DNA of 64,000 nucleotides. Source: Phaeobacter italicus (GTDB lineage: Bacteria; Pseudomonadota; Alphaproteobacteria; Rhodobacterales; Rhodobacteraceae). The position numbers were made by a program, and so were the translations under genes. The notes below the pieces were generated by a model, which saw nothing but the letters and a program-made list of their open reading frames with translations, had not been told where the DNA came from and did not search any database. The stretch lies in the NCBI RefSeq assembly GCF_001258055.1, contig NZ_CVRM01000011.1:124001-188000 (forward strand), in the 5' to 3' direction. Of the stretch, positions 29,040-38,912 are shown piece after piece; the first letter of the stretch is position 1, and every line of letters begins with the position of its first letter.

Positions 29040-29638
29040 CCGTTTTTGCCTTTTACCTCTTTGCCATCAGCGCCATTACGGGCGGGCTGTTTACGGTGAT
29101 CAGCCGTCAGCCAGTTCACTCGGTGCTGTGGCTGATCCTGGCATTTATTTCTTCTGCGGGGCTGTTCGTCCTGCTGGGCGCTGAATTTGTCGCCATGCTG
29201 CTGGTGATCGTCTACGTCGGCGCCGTTGCGGTTCTCTTCCTCTTCGTCGTGATGATGCTGGACGTGGACTTTGCTGAACTGAAGGCCGAGATGGCGCGCT
29301 ATATGCCGCTGGCTCTGCTGATCGGTTTGGTGATCCTCATGCAGTTTGTCATGGCGTTTGGCGCATGGGAAAGCGCACCGGCGGCAGGTAGCCAGCTGGC
29401 GCAGCCGATCCCGGCTGACAAACACAACACCGAGGCGCTTGGCCTCATCCTTTATGATCAATACTTCCTTCTGTTCCAGCTGTCGGGCCTGATCCTGCTG
29501 GTCGCCATGATCGGTGCGATCGTGCTGACCCTGCGCCATCGCCAGGACGTGAAGCGTCAGGACGTTGTCGCCCAGATGATGCGTGACCCGGCCAAGGCAA
29601 TGGAACTCAAGGACGTGAAACCGGGGCAGGGGCTTTGA
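29036..29638 (+). CDS. nuoJ: NADH-quinone oxidoreductase subunit J
   Basis: Five-helix membrane subunit (200 residues) with the conserved third helix region [19 protein letters not shown], whose pi-bulge takes part in proton coupling. The C-terminal part carries the late helix [18 protein letters not shown]. Start overlaps the CMD gene. Confidence 0.97.
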   Translation: MTVFAFYLFAISAITGGLFTVISRQPVHSVLWLILAFISSAGLFVLLGAEFVAMLLVIVYVGAVAVLFLFVVMMLDVDFAELKAEMARYMPLALLIGLVILMQFVMAFGAWESAPAAGSQLAQPIPADKHNTEALGLILYDQYFLLFQLSGLILLVAMIGAIVLTLRHRQDVKRQDVVAQMMRDPAKAMELKDVKPGQGL

Positions 29639-29642
29639 GACA

Positions 29643-29948
29643 ATGATCACAATTGAGCATTATCTAACCGTCGCGGCGACGCTGTTCGTCATCGGCATCT
29701 TCGGGCTCTTTCTGAACCGCAAGAACATCATCATCCTGCTGATGAGCATCGAACTGATGCTCCTCGCGGTGAACATCAACCTCGTGGCCTTCTCGTCGTT
29801 CCTCGGCGATCTGGTCGGGCAGGTCTTCACTTTGTTTGTTCTGACAGTGGCCGCTGCTGAGGCCGCCATCGGTCTTGCGATCCTGGTTTGCTTCTTCCGT
29901 AACCGCGGCACCATTGCCGTTGAAGACGTCAACGTGATGAAGGGCTAA
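29643..29948 (+). CDS. nuoK: NADH-quinone oxidoreductase subunit K
   Basis: Three-helix membrane subunit (101 residues). The channel Glu pair lies in [20 protein letters not shown] and [16 protein letters not shown]. Usual length and position before nuoL. Confidence 0.97.
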   Translation: MITIEHYLTVAATLFVIGIFGLFLNRKNIIILLMSIELMLLAVNINLVAFSSFLGDLVGQVFTLFVLTVAAAEAAIGLAILVCFFRNRGTIAVEDVNVMKG

Positions 29949-29954
29949 AGCGTC

Positions 29955-32054
29955 ATGGAAACCATCCTTCTCTTTACCCCGCTGGTGGGGGCGCTGGTCT
30001 GTGGCTTTGGCCACAAGATCCTTGGCGAAAAAGTGGCGACCGTGTTCGCCACTGCACTTCTCTTCCTGACGGCGGCGCTGTCCTGGATCGTCTTCCTGAC
30101 GTTTGATCCCTCTGCGCATGAAAACGGCTATTACACCGTCGAAATCCTGCGTTGGATCCAGTCCGGTAGCCTCGACACGTCCTGGCAGTTCCGCGTTGAC
30201 CGTCTGACCGCGATCATGCTGATCGTGATTACGTCCGTGTCCTCGCTGGTTCACCTCTACTCCTTTGGCTACATGGATCACGATCCGCAGTGGAAGGACG
30301 GGGAGAGCTACAAGCCGCGGTTCTTTGCCTACCTGTCGTTCTTTACCTTCGCCATGCTGATGCTGGTGACCGCCGACAACCTGGTCCAGATGTTCTTTGG
30401 CTGGGAAGGTGTGGGCGTTGCCTCCTACCTGCTGATCGGCTTTTACTACCGCAAACCCTCTGCTGGTGCGGCCGCGATGAAAGCGTTCATCGTCAACCGC
30501 GTCGGTGACTTCGGCTTTGCGCTTGGTATCTTTGCGCTGTTCTTCCTGACTGGCAGCATCAACTTTGATGACATCTTTGCCGCGACGCCGATGCTGGCTG
30601 AAACCCAGCTGGGTTTCCTGTGGACGGAATGGAACGCGGCAAACCTGATTGCCTTCCTGCTGTTCGTCGGTGCGATGGGTAAATCGGCTCAGTTGATCCT
30701 GCACACCTGGCTGCCAGACGCGATGGAAGGCCCGACCCCAGTGTCGGCCCTGATCCACGCAGCGACGATGGTTACTGCTGGTGTGTTCCTTGTGTGCCGC
30801 ATGTCGCCCCTCATGGAAGTGGCGCCTGAAGCGACCGCCTTTATCACCGTGTTGGGTGCGACCACGGCGTTCTTTGCGGCGACGGTTGGTCTGGTCCAGA
30901 CCGACATCAAACGTGTGATCGCCTATTCGACCTGTTCGCAGCTTGGCTACATGTTCGTTGCAGCCGGTGTCGGCATGTACTCCGCAGCGATGTTCCACCT
31001 GTTCACGCACGCCTTTTTCAAAGCGATGCTGTTCCTTGGTGCGGGGTCCGTGATCCACGCGATGCACCACGAGCAGGACATGATGAACTACGGCGGTCTG
31101 CGCAAGAAAATCCCCTATACCTTCTGGGCGATGATGATCGGTACCCTTGCCATCACCGGCGTTGGTATTCCGCTGACGCACATCGGCTTTGCAGGCTTCC
31201 TGTCGAAAGATGCCATCATCGAAAGCGCCTATGCAGGTGGTTCCATGTACGGCTTCTGGATGCTGGTGATCGCAGCGGCGATGACCTCCTTCTACTCCTG
31301 GCGCCTGATCTTCCTGACCTTCTACGGCAAGCCGCGTGGCGACAAGCATACGCACGATCACGCGCATGAAAGCCCGATGGTCATGCTGGTCCCACTGGGT
31401 GTGCTGGCTCTGGGTGCTGTGTTCTCCGGTATGGTCTGGTACAACAGCTTCTTTGGTCACACCGACACCGTGGGCAAGTTCTATGGCATCCCGTATGCCG
31501 AAGCCTCTGCCGAGACGCATGGAGACGACCATGGTGCAGCCAAGGATGATCACGGCGAGGCCGCCAAGGGCGAACATCACTATGCCTTTGCTGGTGAACC
31601 GGGGCAGGGCGCGCTTTACATCGCACCTGACAACACCCTTCTGGACGATGCCCATGCTGTCAACAAATGGGTCAAGGTTTCGCCCTTCATCGCAATGGTG
31701 CTTGGCCTGTCCCTGGCGATCTGGTTCTACATCGTGAACCCGAGCCTGCCCGGCCGTTTGGCACAGACCCATCAGCCGCTCTACCAGTTCCTCAAGAACA
31801 AATGGTACTTTGACGAGCTGTATAACTACGTCTTCGTCAAACCGGCTCTGGCGCTTGGCCGCTTCTTCTGGAAGCGCGGCGATGGCAGCACCATTGATGG
31901 TGCCCTCAATGGCCTGGCCATGGGTATCATTCCCTTCTTCACCCGCCTCGCCGGTCGCGCACAGTCGGGTTACATCTTCACTTATGCCTTCTGGATGGTG
32001 CTGGGGATTGCAGCCCTGGTTACCTGGATGTCGATCGGCGGAGGAGCGCACTGA
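29955..32054 (+). CDS. nuoL: NADH-quinone oxidoreductase subunit L
   Basis: Distal antiporter-like proton pump (699 residues) with a long lateral helix at the C-terminal side. Channel residues lie in [19 protein letters not shown] and the [25 protein letters not shown] segment. A His/Asp-rich loop is present at about 458-470 and 520-545 (for example KHTHDHAHE and [13 protein letters not shown]), facing one membrane side and able in principle to bind metal or protons. Stop overlaps nuoM. Confidence 0.97.
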   Translation: METILLFTPLVGALVCGFGHKILGEKVATVFATALLFLTAALSWIVFLTFDPSAHENGYYTVEILRWIQSGSLDTSWQFRVDRLTAIMLIVITSVSSLVHLYSFGYMDHDPQWKDGESYKPRFFAYLSFFTFAMLMLVTADNLVQMFFGWEGVGVASYLLIGFYYRKPSAGAAAMKAFIVNRVGDFGFALGIFALFFLTGSINFDDIFAATPMLAETQLGFLWTEWNAANLIAFLLFVGAMGKSAQLILHTWLPDAMEGPTPVSALIHAATMVTAGVFLVCRMSPLMEVAPEATAFITVLGATTAFFAATVGLVQTDIKRVIAYSTCSQLGYMFVAAGVGMYSAAMFHLFTHAFFKAMLFLGAGSVIHAMHHEQDMMNYGGLRKKIPYTFWAMMIGTLAITGVGIPLTHIGFAGFLSKDAIIESAYAGGSMYGFWMLVIAAAMTSFYSWRLIFLTFYGKPRGDKHTHDHAHESPMVMLVPLGVLALGAVFSGMVWYNSFFGHTDTVGKFYGIPYAEASAETHGDDHGAAKDDHGEAAKGEHHYAFAGEPGQGALYIAPDNTLLDDAHAVNKWVKVSPFIAMVLGLSLAIWFYIVNPSLPGRLAQTHQPLYQFLKNKWYFDELYNYVFVKPALALGRFFWKRGDGSTIDGALNGLAMGIIPFFTRLAGRAQSGYIFTYAFWMVLGIAALVTWMSIGGGAH

Positions 32055-33601
32055 TGGACAATCTCCTTTCAATTGTCACCTTTATCCCGGCGCTCGCGGC
32101 GGCCATCCTGGCCCTGTTCCTGCGCGGCGAGGATGAGGCGGCACAGCGTAACGCGAAATATGTTGCGCTTTTTGCTACCACGATCACCTTCCTGGTGAGC
32201 CTCGGGATCTACTTTGAGTTCGATCCCGCCAACACCGGCTTCCAGTTTGTGGAAGAGGCCGAGTGGATCTTTGGCCTGAAATACAAAATGGGCGTGGACG
32301 GCATCTCGGTTCTGTTCGTGATGCTGACAACCTTCGTCATGCCGCTGACCATTCTGGCCAGCTGGGACGTCAAGACCCGTGTGAAGGAATACATGATCGC
32401 GTTCCTGCTCCTGGAAACGCTGATGCTCGGTGTGTTCATGGCGCTGGATCTTGTCCTGTTCTACCTCTTCTTTGAAGCAGGCCTGATCCCGATGTTCCTT
32501 ATCATCGGTATCTGGGGGGGCGCGAACCGCATCTACGCGTCGTTCAAGTTCTTCCTCTACACGTTCTTCGGCTCTGTTCTGATGCTGATCGCCATGATCG
32601 CCATGTTTGCAGACGCAGGCACCACCGACATCGAAGCGCTGCTGACGCACAGCTTCTCTGCCGGAAGTTTCGACGTCCTCGGCATCCACATCGTGGGTGG
32701 CATGCAGACACTTCTGTTCCTGGCGTTCTTTGCGTCTTTCGCAGTGAAGATGCCGATGTGGCCGGTTCACACCTGGTTGCCTGATGCGCACGTTCAGGCT
32801 CCGACTGCTGGGTCTGTTGTTCTGGCGGCGATCCTGCTGAAAATGGGTGGCTACGGCTTCCTTCGCTTCTCTCTGCCGATGTTCCCGGTCGGGGCCGAGG
32901 TGATGACTGATCTCGTCCTTTGGATGTCCGCGATTGCGATTGTCTACACGTCGCTGGTTGCGATTGTTCAGGACGATATGAAGAAGCTGATTGCTTACTC
33001 CTCGGTCGCACACATGGGTTTTGTCACCATGGGTATCTTTGCTGCCAACCAGCAGGGCATCGACGGTGCGATCTTCCAGATGCTGAGCCACGGCTTCATC
33101 TCTGCCGCGCTCTTCCTCTGCGTTGGGGTGATCTATGACCGCATGCACACCCGTGACATCGACGCCTATGGCGGTCTTGTCATCCGGATGCCCGCCTATG
33201 CGCTTGTCTTCATGTTCTTTACCATGGGCAACGTGGGCCTTCCCGGCACATCCGGCTTTATCGGTGAATTCCTGACCCTGATGGGCACCTTCCAGAAAAA
33301 CACCTGGGTTGCGATGATCGCGACCACCGGCGTTATCTTCTCGGCGGGCTATGCTCTGTGGCTGTATCGCCGTGTGGTCTTTGGCGATCTGATCAAGGAG
33401 AGCCTGAAAACCATCAAGGATATGACTGCGCGTGAGCGCTTCATCTTTGCACCGCTGGTCATCATGACCATCCTGCTGGGTGTCTATCCTGCGGTTGTCA
33501 CCGACATCATCAGCCCGTCCACCGAGGCGCTGATCGCTAACTTCAACCAATCTCTGGCCGCTGCGGATCTGTCCCCGGCGACCCAGATCGCTTCGCACTA
33601 A
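32054..33601 (+). CDS. nuoM: NADH-quinone oxidoreductase subunit M
   Basis: Antiporter-like proton-translocating subunit (515 residues). It has [20 protein letters not shown] with the conserved Glu, and [31 protein letters not shown] with the broken helix. Start is one base inside the nuoL stop. Confidence 0.97.
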   Translation: MDNLLSIVTFIPALAAAILALFLRGEDEAAQRNAKYVALFATTITFLVSLGIYFEFDPANTGFQFVEEAEWIFGLKYKMGVDGISVLFVMLTTFVMPLTILASWDVKTRVKEYMIAFLLLETLMLGVFMALDLVLFYLFFEAGLIPMFLIIGIWGGANRIYASFKFFLYTFFGSVLMLIAMIAMFADAGTTDIEALLTHSFSAGSFDVLGIHIVGGMQTLLFLAFFASFAVKMPMWPVHTWLPDAHVQAPTAGSVVLAAILLKMGGYGFLRFSLPMFPVGAEVMTDLVLWMSAIAIVYTSLVAIVQDDMKKLIAYSSVAHMGFVTMGIFAANQQGIDGAIFQMLSHGFISAALFLCVGVIYDRMHTRDIDAYGGLVIRMPAYALVFMFFTMGNVGLPGTSGFIGEFLTLMGTFQKNTWVAMIATTGVIFSAGYALWLYRRVVFGDLIKESLKTIKDMTARERFIFAPLVIMTILLGVYPAVVTDIISPSTEALIANFNQSLAAADLSPATQIASH

Positions 33602-33615
33602 GGGGGCATGGGCTG

Positions 33616-35055
33616 ATGATCCCAGCTGATCTCACCGTTATCCTGCCAGAGATTGTTCTGGCGCTCAGCGCAATGGCGGCGCTCCTTGGCGCTGTCTACA
33701 CCGGCAAAGACAAACTGGCCTCGGCGCTGGTTTGGCTTATCGCTGGCCTGATGCTGGTTCTTGCCATCTGGATTGGCACCGGCTCCGATGGTAGCCGGTC
33801 TGCCTTCAATGGCATGTTCATCGACGATGGCTTTGCGCGTTTCGCAAAAGTTGCCATCCTGCTTTCTGCAGCTGCGGTTCTGGTCATGGGGCAGGACTAT
33901 ATGTCCCGCCGTGGCATGCTGCGGTTTGAATATCCCATCCTCGTCGCGCTGAGCGCGGTGGGCATGATGGTGATGGTCTCTGCAGGCAACCTGATGTCGC
34001 TTTACATGGGCCTCGAGCTGCAGTCTCTGGCGCTCTATGTCGTGGCGTCGCTGCGCCGGGATAGTGTGAAGTCGACCGAAGCTGGCCTGAAGTACTTTGT
34101 TCTTGGTGCGCTGTCCTCCGGCCTGCTGCTGTATGGTGCTTCGCTGGTCTATGGCTTTGCCGGAACGACCGATTTCGCGGGTATTTACGCGGTGGCACAG
34201 CACGGCGAAGTCTCTGTCGGCCTGCTGTTTGGTCTGGTCTTCCTGATCTCGGGCATGGCGTTCAAGGTCTCTGCGGTTCCGTTCCACATGTGGACCCCGG
34301 ACGTCTACGAAGGCGCGCCGACCCCCGTGACCGCGTTTTTCGCATCTGCTCCCAAGGTCGCTGCGATGGGTCTGTTTGCCCGCGTGATGCATGACGCATT
34401 CGGCCACGCGGTCGAAGACTGGAGCCAGGTTGTCGCGCTGTTGTCTCTCTTGTCCATGTTCGTTGGCGCCGTTGCCGCGATCGGTCAGCGTGATATCAAG
34501 CGTCTGATGGCTTATTCCTCGATTGCGCATATGGGTTATGCGCTGATGGGTCTGGCTGCTGGCACCGCCTATGGTGTTCAGGCACTGCTGGTCTATCTGG
34601 CCATCTACGTGTCCATGAACATCGGGACCTTTGCCTTTATCCTGATGTTGGAAAAGGACGGCAAACCGATCACCGACATCCGCGCGCTGAACCTTTACGC
34701 GCGCCGCGAGCCGGGCAAGGCGCTGGCAATGCTGATCCTGCTCTTCTCGCTGGCCGGAGTACCGCCGATGCTGGGCTTCTTTGGCAAGCTTTACGTCTTG
34801 AACGCCGCTTATGATGCGGGCCTCGCCTGGCTGGCCATCGCGGGTGTGATCGCCTCTGTTATCGGTGCGTTCTACTACCTGCGCATCGTTTACTACATGT
34901 ACTTTGGTGAAGAGGGCGAAGAGCTGGACAGCAACCGCTCGCCGATCCTCTGGGGCTTCCTGATGGCGTCCGCCGCTGTCATGCTTCTGGGTATCATCAA
35001 CATGTTTGGTGTCGAAGGGGCAGCTGCCGCTGCGTCGGTGGCGCTGGTCAACTGA
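33616..35055 (+). CDS. nuoN: NADH-quinone oxidoreductase subunit N
   Basis: Third antiporter-like subunit (479 residues), next to NuoK. It has [20 protein letters not shown] and [29 protein letters not shown] signatures. Last gene of the complex I operon; a strong terminator follows 25 bases after its stop. Confidence 0.97.
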   Translation: MIPADLTVILPEIVLALSAMAALLGAVYTGKDKLASALVWLIAGLMLVLAIWIGTGSDGSRSAFNGMFIDDGFARFAKVAILLSAAAVLVMGQDYMSRRGMLRFEYPILVALSAVGMMVMVSAGNLMSLYMGLELQSLALYVVASLRRDSVKSTEAGLKYFVLGALSSGLLLYGASLVYGFAGTTDFAGIYAVAQHGEVSVGLLFGLVFLISGMAFKVSAVPFHMWTPDVYEGAPTPVTAFFASAPKVAAMGLFARVMHDAFGHAVEDWSQVVALLSLLSMFVGAVAAIGQRDIKRLMAYSSIAHMGYALMGLAAGTAYGVQALLVYLAIYVSMNIGTFAFILMLEKDGKPITDIRALNLYARREPGKALAMLILLFSLAGVPPMLGFFGKLYVLNAAYDAGLAWLAIAGVIASVIGAFYYLRIVYYMYFGEEGEELDSNRSPILWGFLMASAAVMLLGIINMFGVEGAAAAASVALVN

Positions 35056-35079
35056 TCGTTGATCGCCTAAAAAACAAAC

Positions 35080-35108
35080 AAGGCCTGGTCTTAGGACCGG
35101 GCCTTTTT
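35080..35108 (+). terminator. Rho-independent terminator of the nuo operon
   Basis: Stem AAGGCCTGGTC/GACCGGGCCTT, 11 bp with one T:G pair, a 4-base loop and a following run of five T. It separates nuoN from birA. Confidence 0.88.
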
Positions 35109-35143
35109 GCCTTGATAAGACCCGAGCACGAGGGGAAACGGAC

Positions 35144-35899
35144 ATGAGCGACTGGCCCGAAGGATATGGACGCTGCCTCCTTGATGAGGTGGACAGTACC
35201 TTGGACGAAGCCGCGCGACGTGCGCCGACCCTGAGCGGCCCTGAGTGGATCCTGGCCAAGCGGCAGACCAAGGGGCGGGGCCGTCGTGGACGGGCCTGGA
35301 AAGAGCCGACTGGCAATTTCGCGGCGACACTGGTCCTTCGACCGAAGGGGCCGGCCGACCAGGTGGCTTTGCGGAGTTTTGTGGCTGCGTTGGCAGTCTA
35401 CGACGCCTGCATCGCGCTGTGCGGAGAGGTTCCGGGCCTCGCTTTGAAGTGGCCCAATGATGTGTTGTTCAACGGTGGAAAACTGGCGGGCATTCTGTTG
35501 GAAAGCGCCGGAAGCGGCAATGATGGCGGTGTCAGCCACCTGTCTATCGGGATCGGTGTCAATCTGATCGAAACACCAATGCAGGAATGGTTGGAGCCGG
35601 GCGCTGTATGGCCCGTGTCGCTGTTGTCCGAGACCGGCATTCAGGTCACACCTGAGGTGTTCCTGGGCGAGCTGGCAGCGGCCTACGCCCGGCTTGAGGC
35701 GCAGTTTGTGACCTACGGGTTTGAACCTATCAGAACCGCCTGGCTGTCCCGTGCCGCCCGGTTGGGCGAGGTTGTGACCGCACGCACGATGACCAGCGAA
35801 ACCGAGGGGACTTTTGAAACGATCGACGCCTCAGGAAATCTGGTTCTGAACACCGCGAAGGGACGCATCAGCATCCCGGCCGCGGACATCTTTTTCTAG
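35144..35899 (+). CDS. birA: Biotin--[acetyl-CoA-carboxylase] ligase
   Basis: Makes biotinyl-AMP and attaches biotin to carrier lysines, including that of MccA encoded upstream. It has the flexible biotinyl-AMP loop GRGRRGRAW (44-52), LKWPNDV (101-107) and KLAGIL. Its 251 residues lack an N-terminal helix-turn-helix, so it is a mono-functional ligase and not a biotin-operon repressor. Confidence 0.94.
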   Translation: MSDWPEGYGRCLLDEVDSTLDEAARRAPTLSGPEWILAKRQTKGRGRRGRAWKEPTGNFAATLVLRPKGPADQVALRSFVAALAVYDACIALCGEVPGLALKWPNDVLFNGGKLAGILLESAGSGNDGGVSHLSIGIGVNLIETPMQEWLEPGAVWPVSLLSETGIQVTPEVFLGELAAAYARLEAQFVTYGFEPIRTAWLSRAARLGEVVTARTMTSETEGTFETIDASGNLVLNTAKGRISIPAADIFF

Positions 35900-35914
35900 G
35901 CGAGAGGGCAGAGC

Positions 35915-36697
35915 ATGCTTCTGGCGGTAGACTGCGGTAACACGAATACAGTTTTTTCAATCTGGGACGGCGAAAACTTTGTCGGCACGTGGCGCACAGC
36001 AACAGACTGGCGGCGCACGGCAGATCAATATTATGTCTGGCTCAATACGCTCATGCGCCTGCAGGGGATCGAGGCGGATATCACCGATATGATCATCTCC
36101 TCGACGGTGCCGCGCGTGGTGTTCAACCTGCGCGTCCTGGCAGATCGCTACTTCAACACCCGGCCGGTGGTGGTCGGCAAAACCGATTGTCTTTTGCCCG
36201 TGGCGGTGCGGGTGGATGAGGGAACCAATGTCGGGCCGGACCGTTTGGTCAATACGGTGTCGGGTTTTGACAAATATGGCGGCAATCTGATTGTGGTGGA
36301 TTTCGGCACGGCGACAACCTTTGACGTGGTGGCCGAAGATGGTGCCTATATCGGCGGCGTCATTGCGCCGGGGGTGAACCTTAGCCTTGAAGCGCTACAT
36401 CAGGCTGCAGCGGCACTGCCCCATGTGGATATTTCCAAACCTCAGGCCGTGATTGGCACCAATACGGTTGCATGTATGCAGTCAGGTGTGTTCTGGGGCT
36501 ACGTAGGCCTGGTACGCGAGATCTGCGCGCAAATCAAAGCAGAGCGGGGCGTGCCGATGAAAGTAATCTCGACAGGCGGGCTGGCGCCTTTGTTCCAGCA
36601 GACAGCAGATCTGTTTGACGCATGGGAGGACGATCTCACCATGCATGGTCTTCAGATCATTCACAAATATAACAAGGAAAACGGTCTCCAAGGATGA
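35915..36697 (+). CDS. coaX: Type III pantothenate kinase
   Basis: First step of coenzyme A synthesis. The ASKHA-fold protein (260 residues) begins MLLAVDCGNTNTVFSIWDG with catalytic Asp6 and the phosphate loop. It has GPDRLVN and VVDFGTATTFDVV signatures and a STGGLAPLF C-terminal motif. It follows birA by 15 bases and overlaps the RNase J gene by 4 bases. Confidence 0.95.
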   Translation: MLLAVDCGNTNTVFSIWDGENFVGTWRTATDWRRTADQYYVWLNTLMRLQGIEADITDMIISSTVPRVVFNLRVLADRYFNTRPVVVGKTDCLLPVAVRVDEGTNVGPDRLVNTVSGFDKYGGNLIVVDFGTATTFDVVAEDGAYIGGVIAPGVNLSLEALHQAAAALPHVDISKPQAVIGTNTVACMQSGVFWGYVGLVREICAQIKAERGVPMKVISTGGLAPLFQQTADLFDAWEDDLTMHGLQIIHKYNKENGLQG

Positions 36698-38361
36698 GCA
36701 CTGAACGTTTGATCTACCTGCCCCTGGGTGGGGCAGGGGAAATTGGCATGAATGCCTATGTCTATGGCTATGGCAAACCGGGCAAGGAACGCCTTGTTCT
36801 GGTCGACCTCGGGGTGACATTCCCCGATATGGACAGCACCCCAGGTGTTGATCTCATCATGCCGGACATCCGCTGGCTGAAAGAGCGGGCCGACCAGCTG
36901 GAAGGGATTTTCATCACCCACGCCCATGAGGACCACATCGGCGCGGTTGCGCATCTCTACCGGGATCTGAACACACCGATCTATGCCCGCGCCTTCACTG
37001 CCAACCTTGCCCGCCGCAAGATGGATGAGGCGGGTCTGGATAGCGAACAGGTGAAAACCGTGTCCGCCTGGCCCGAAGTCACACAGCTTGGCCCGTTCAC
37101 CATTGGTGTTGCGCCGATTTCCCACTCGATCCCGGAAAGCGGTGGTCTGGTGATCGACACACCTGCCGGGCGTGTCGTGCACACTGGGGACTTCAAAACT
37201 GACCCAACACCGATCGTGGGCGAGCCTTTTGATCCGGAAATGTGGGCAGAGATCGCCAAGGATGGCGTCAAGGCGCTGGTCTGCGATTCCACGAATGTGT
37301 TCTCGTTGAACCCCGGCCGGTCCGAGGTCGAAGTCGGCCCCGAAATTACCCGCCTCGTCGGCGAGGCAGAGGGCATGGTCGTTGCGACCACCTTTGCGTC
37401 AAACGTCGCGCGTGTGAAGACGCTGGCAGAGGCTGGCCACGCCGCCGGGCGGTCCGTTGTCCTGTTGGGGCGGGCCATGCAGCGGATGATCGATGCCGCC
37501 ACCGAAACGGGTGTCCTGCAGGGCTTTCCCAAGGTGGTCAGCGTCGAGGCCGCGCAGGAGCTGCCGCGCGACAATCTGATGCTGATCGTGACCGGTAGCC
37601 AGGGCGAGCGGCGTGCGGCCTCTGCGCAATTGGCGCGTGGCAAGTATCGTGGCGTAGAGGTGAAAGAGGGCGACCTCTTCCTGTTCTCGTCCAAAACCAT
37701 TCCGGGCAACGAACGGGGTGTTATCCGTATTATCAACCAGTTCTCTGAAAAAGGGGTCGACGTGGTTGATGACAGCTCCGGGCTGTATCACGTGTCTGGG
37801 CATGCAAACCGGCCTGATCTGGAGCGGATGCACGATATCATCAAGCCGCAGATGCTGATCCCGATGCACGGCGAGCACCGTCACCTGCGCCAGCATGCCC
37901 GTCTGGGAGAGGCCAAGGGTATCGCCAGTGCAGTGGCCGTGAACGGCATGATGATGGATCTGACAGGCGATGCGCCCAAGGTGGTGGATTACGTCGATAC
38001 CGGCCGCACCTATCTGGACGGTTCCGTCAAATACGGTGCGCTAGATGGCGTCGTGCGCGACAGGATCCGGATGGCGTTGAACGGTCATGTGGTTGTCACC
38101 CTTATCCTTGATGAGGAAGATGAGCCGCTGGGTGAACCATGGTGCGACATCAAGGGGCTGGCAGAAACCGGCAGTTCGAACGCGGCTCTGGTTGAGGTGA
38201 TGGAAGAAGACCTGAACCAATTCGTGATGCGTGCCGATGCAAAGACGCTGCGCAACGATGACAAGCTGGAGGAAAACCTCCGCCGGGTTGCGCGTCAGAC
38301 CGCGCAGAATGAAATTGGCAAAAAGCCAGAAGTCACTGTGGTGATCAGCCGTATGCGCTGA
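36694..38361 (+). CDS. rnj: Ribonuclease J
   Basis: Metallo-beta-lactamase/beta-CASP ribonuclease with 5'-exonuclease and endonuclease action on mRNA and rRNA. The 555-residue protein has the zinc motif HAHEDH (76-81), the SHSIPES segment, HTGDFKTD, and the beta-CASP and KOW-like C-terminal part ending VVISRMR. In alphaproteobacteria a single RNase J commonly accompanies RNase E. Linked with birA and coaX in one unit. Confidence 0.95.
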   Translation: MSTERLIYLPLGGAGEIGMNAYVYGYGKPGKERLVLVDLGVTFPDMDSTPGVDLIMPDIRWLKERADQLEGIFITHAHEDHIGAVAHLYRDLNTPIYARAFTANLARRKMDEAGLDSEQVKTVSAWPEVTQLGPFTIGVAPISHSIPESGGLVIDTPAGRVVHTGDFKTDPTPIVGEPFDPEMWAEIAKDGVKALVCDSTNVFSLNPGRSEVEVGPEITRLVGEAEGMVVATTFASNVARVKTLAEAGHAAGRSVVLLGRAMQRMIDAATETGVLQGFPKVVSVEAAQELPRDNLMLIVTGSQGERRAASAQLARGKYRGVEVKEGDLFLFSSKTIPGNERGVIRIINQFSEKGVDVVDDSSGLYHVSGHANRPDLERMHDIIKPQMLIPMHGEHRHLRQHARLGEAKGIASAVAVNGMMMDLTGDAPKVVDYVDTGRTYLDGSVKYGALDGVVRDRIRMALNGHVVVTLILDEEDEPLGEPWCDIKGLAETGSSNAALVEVMEEDLNQFVMRADAKTLRNDDKLEENLRRVARQTAQNEIGKKPEVTVVISRMR

Positions 38362-38403
38362 TCCGTTGTTGCGATCCGCCTACGGTGCGTATCACATTGT
38401 CAG

Positions 38404-38436
38404 AGCCCGCTGCAGAACCCCTGTGGCGGGCTTTTT
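38404..38436 (+). terminator. Rho-independent terminator after ribonuclease J gene
   Basis: Stem AGCCCGC/GCGGGCT around a 15-base loop, followed by TTTTT. It lies 43 bases past the rnj stop. Confidence 0.78.
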
Positions 38437-38473
38437 CGTGCGCTGACCATCCTGGGGTAACCCAGAAACAGAA

Positions 38474-38498
38474 ACGCCCTGCCGAATGGGCAGGGCGT
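38474..38498 (-). terminator. Rho-independent terminator of the small minus-strand gene
   Basis: Perfect 10-bp stem ACGCCCTGCC/GGCAGGGCGT with a 5-base loop. On the minus strand a T-rich tract follows. It sits 51 bases past the stop of the gene at 38550-38723. Confidence 0.7.
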
Positions 38499-38549
38499 CT
38501 TGCGACAGGAGCAGCAGGGAGGAGGCTGCCGATGTCAGATCTTGGTCGA

Positions 38550-38723
38550 TCAGGCGTGGCGCGGGCGGGCGAACAGGCCGGCCAGTTTGCCGGGCAGGGA
38601 CGCAAAGCCGCGACCAACGCTGCGCAGGAAAGAAGCCATCGCCTGCGCGCGCAGCTCGTGGGCGCGCATTTCGATCTGGCGGATTTCTTCAGCGGTCACG
38701 TGTGGGAATTCCAGCTTGTCCAT
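38550..38723 (-). CDS. Small basic helical protein, unknown function
   Basis: 57 residues preceded by GAGG 7 bases before the ATG and followed by its own terminator, so well supported as a gene. It has an amphipathic helix with EEIRQIEMRAHELRAQAMA, then a basic tail ending ARPRHA. It recalls small Rhodobacterales proteins of the RSP_7527 or DUF1127 kind, some of which interact with RNA or regulate stress responses, but I cannot confirm membership. Confidence 0.65.
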   Translation of the reverse strand: MDKLEFPHVTAEEIRQIEMRAHELRAQAMASFLRSVGRGFASLPGKLAGLFARPRHA

Positions 38724-38860
38724 AATGAACCTCGTGTCTTTCGGATGTCGTCTTTGTTGCCGCTTAGATAGGGGGTTGGAGGGGTGAGGACATCCGCGAA
38801 AATCGTCAATCCCGCCATGCTGCACGTGCAAAGGTCCGCCGGACGCATGTGTTATCCATA

Positions 38861-38889
38861 AAAAAAGGCCACCCGTTTGGGTGGCCTTT
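38861..38889 (-). terminator. Rho-independent terminator of the RNA helicase gene
   Basis: 11-bp stem AAAGGCCACCC/GGGTGGCCTTT with a 4-base loop. On the minus strand it ends in a run of T. It is 24 bases beyond the helicase stop. Confidence 0.85.
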
Positions 38890-38912
38890 GTGTCATTGGT
38901 TTCAGCTGTGGT

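Noticed and set aside
29664-32072. 802-codon minus-strand open frame opposite nuoK/nuoL
   Set aside because: It is the mirror of strongly recognised NuoK and NuoL codon use; His/Gln/Arg/Asp-rich nonsense composition and no conserved motif.
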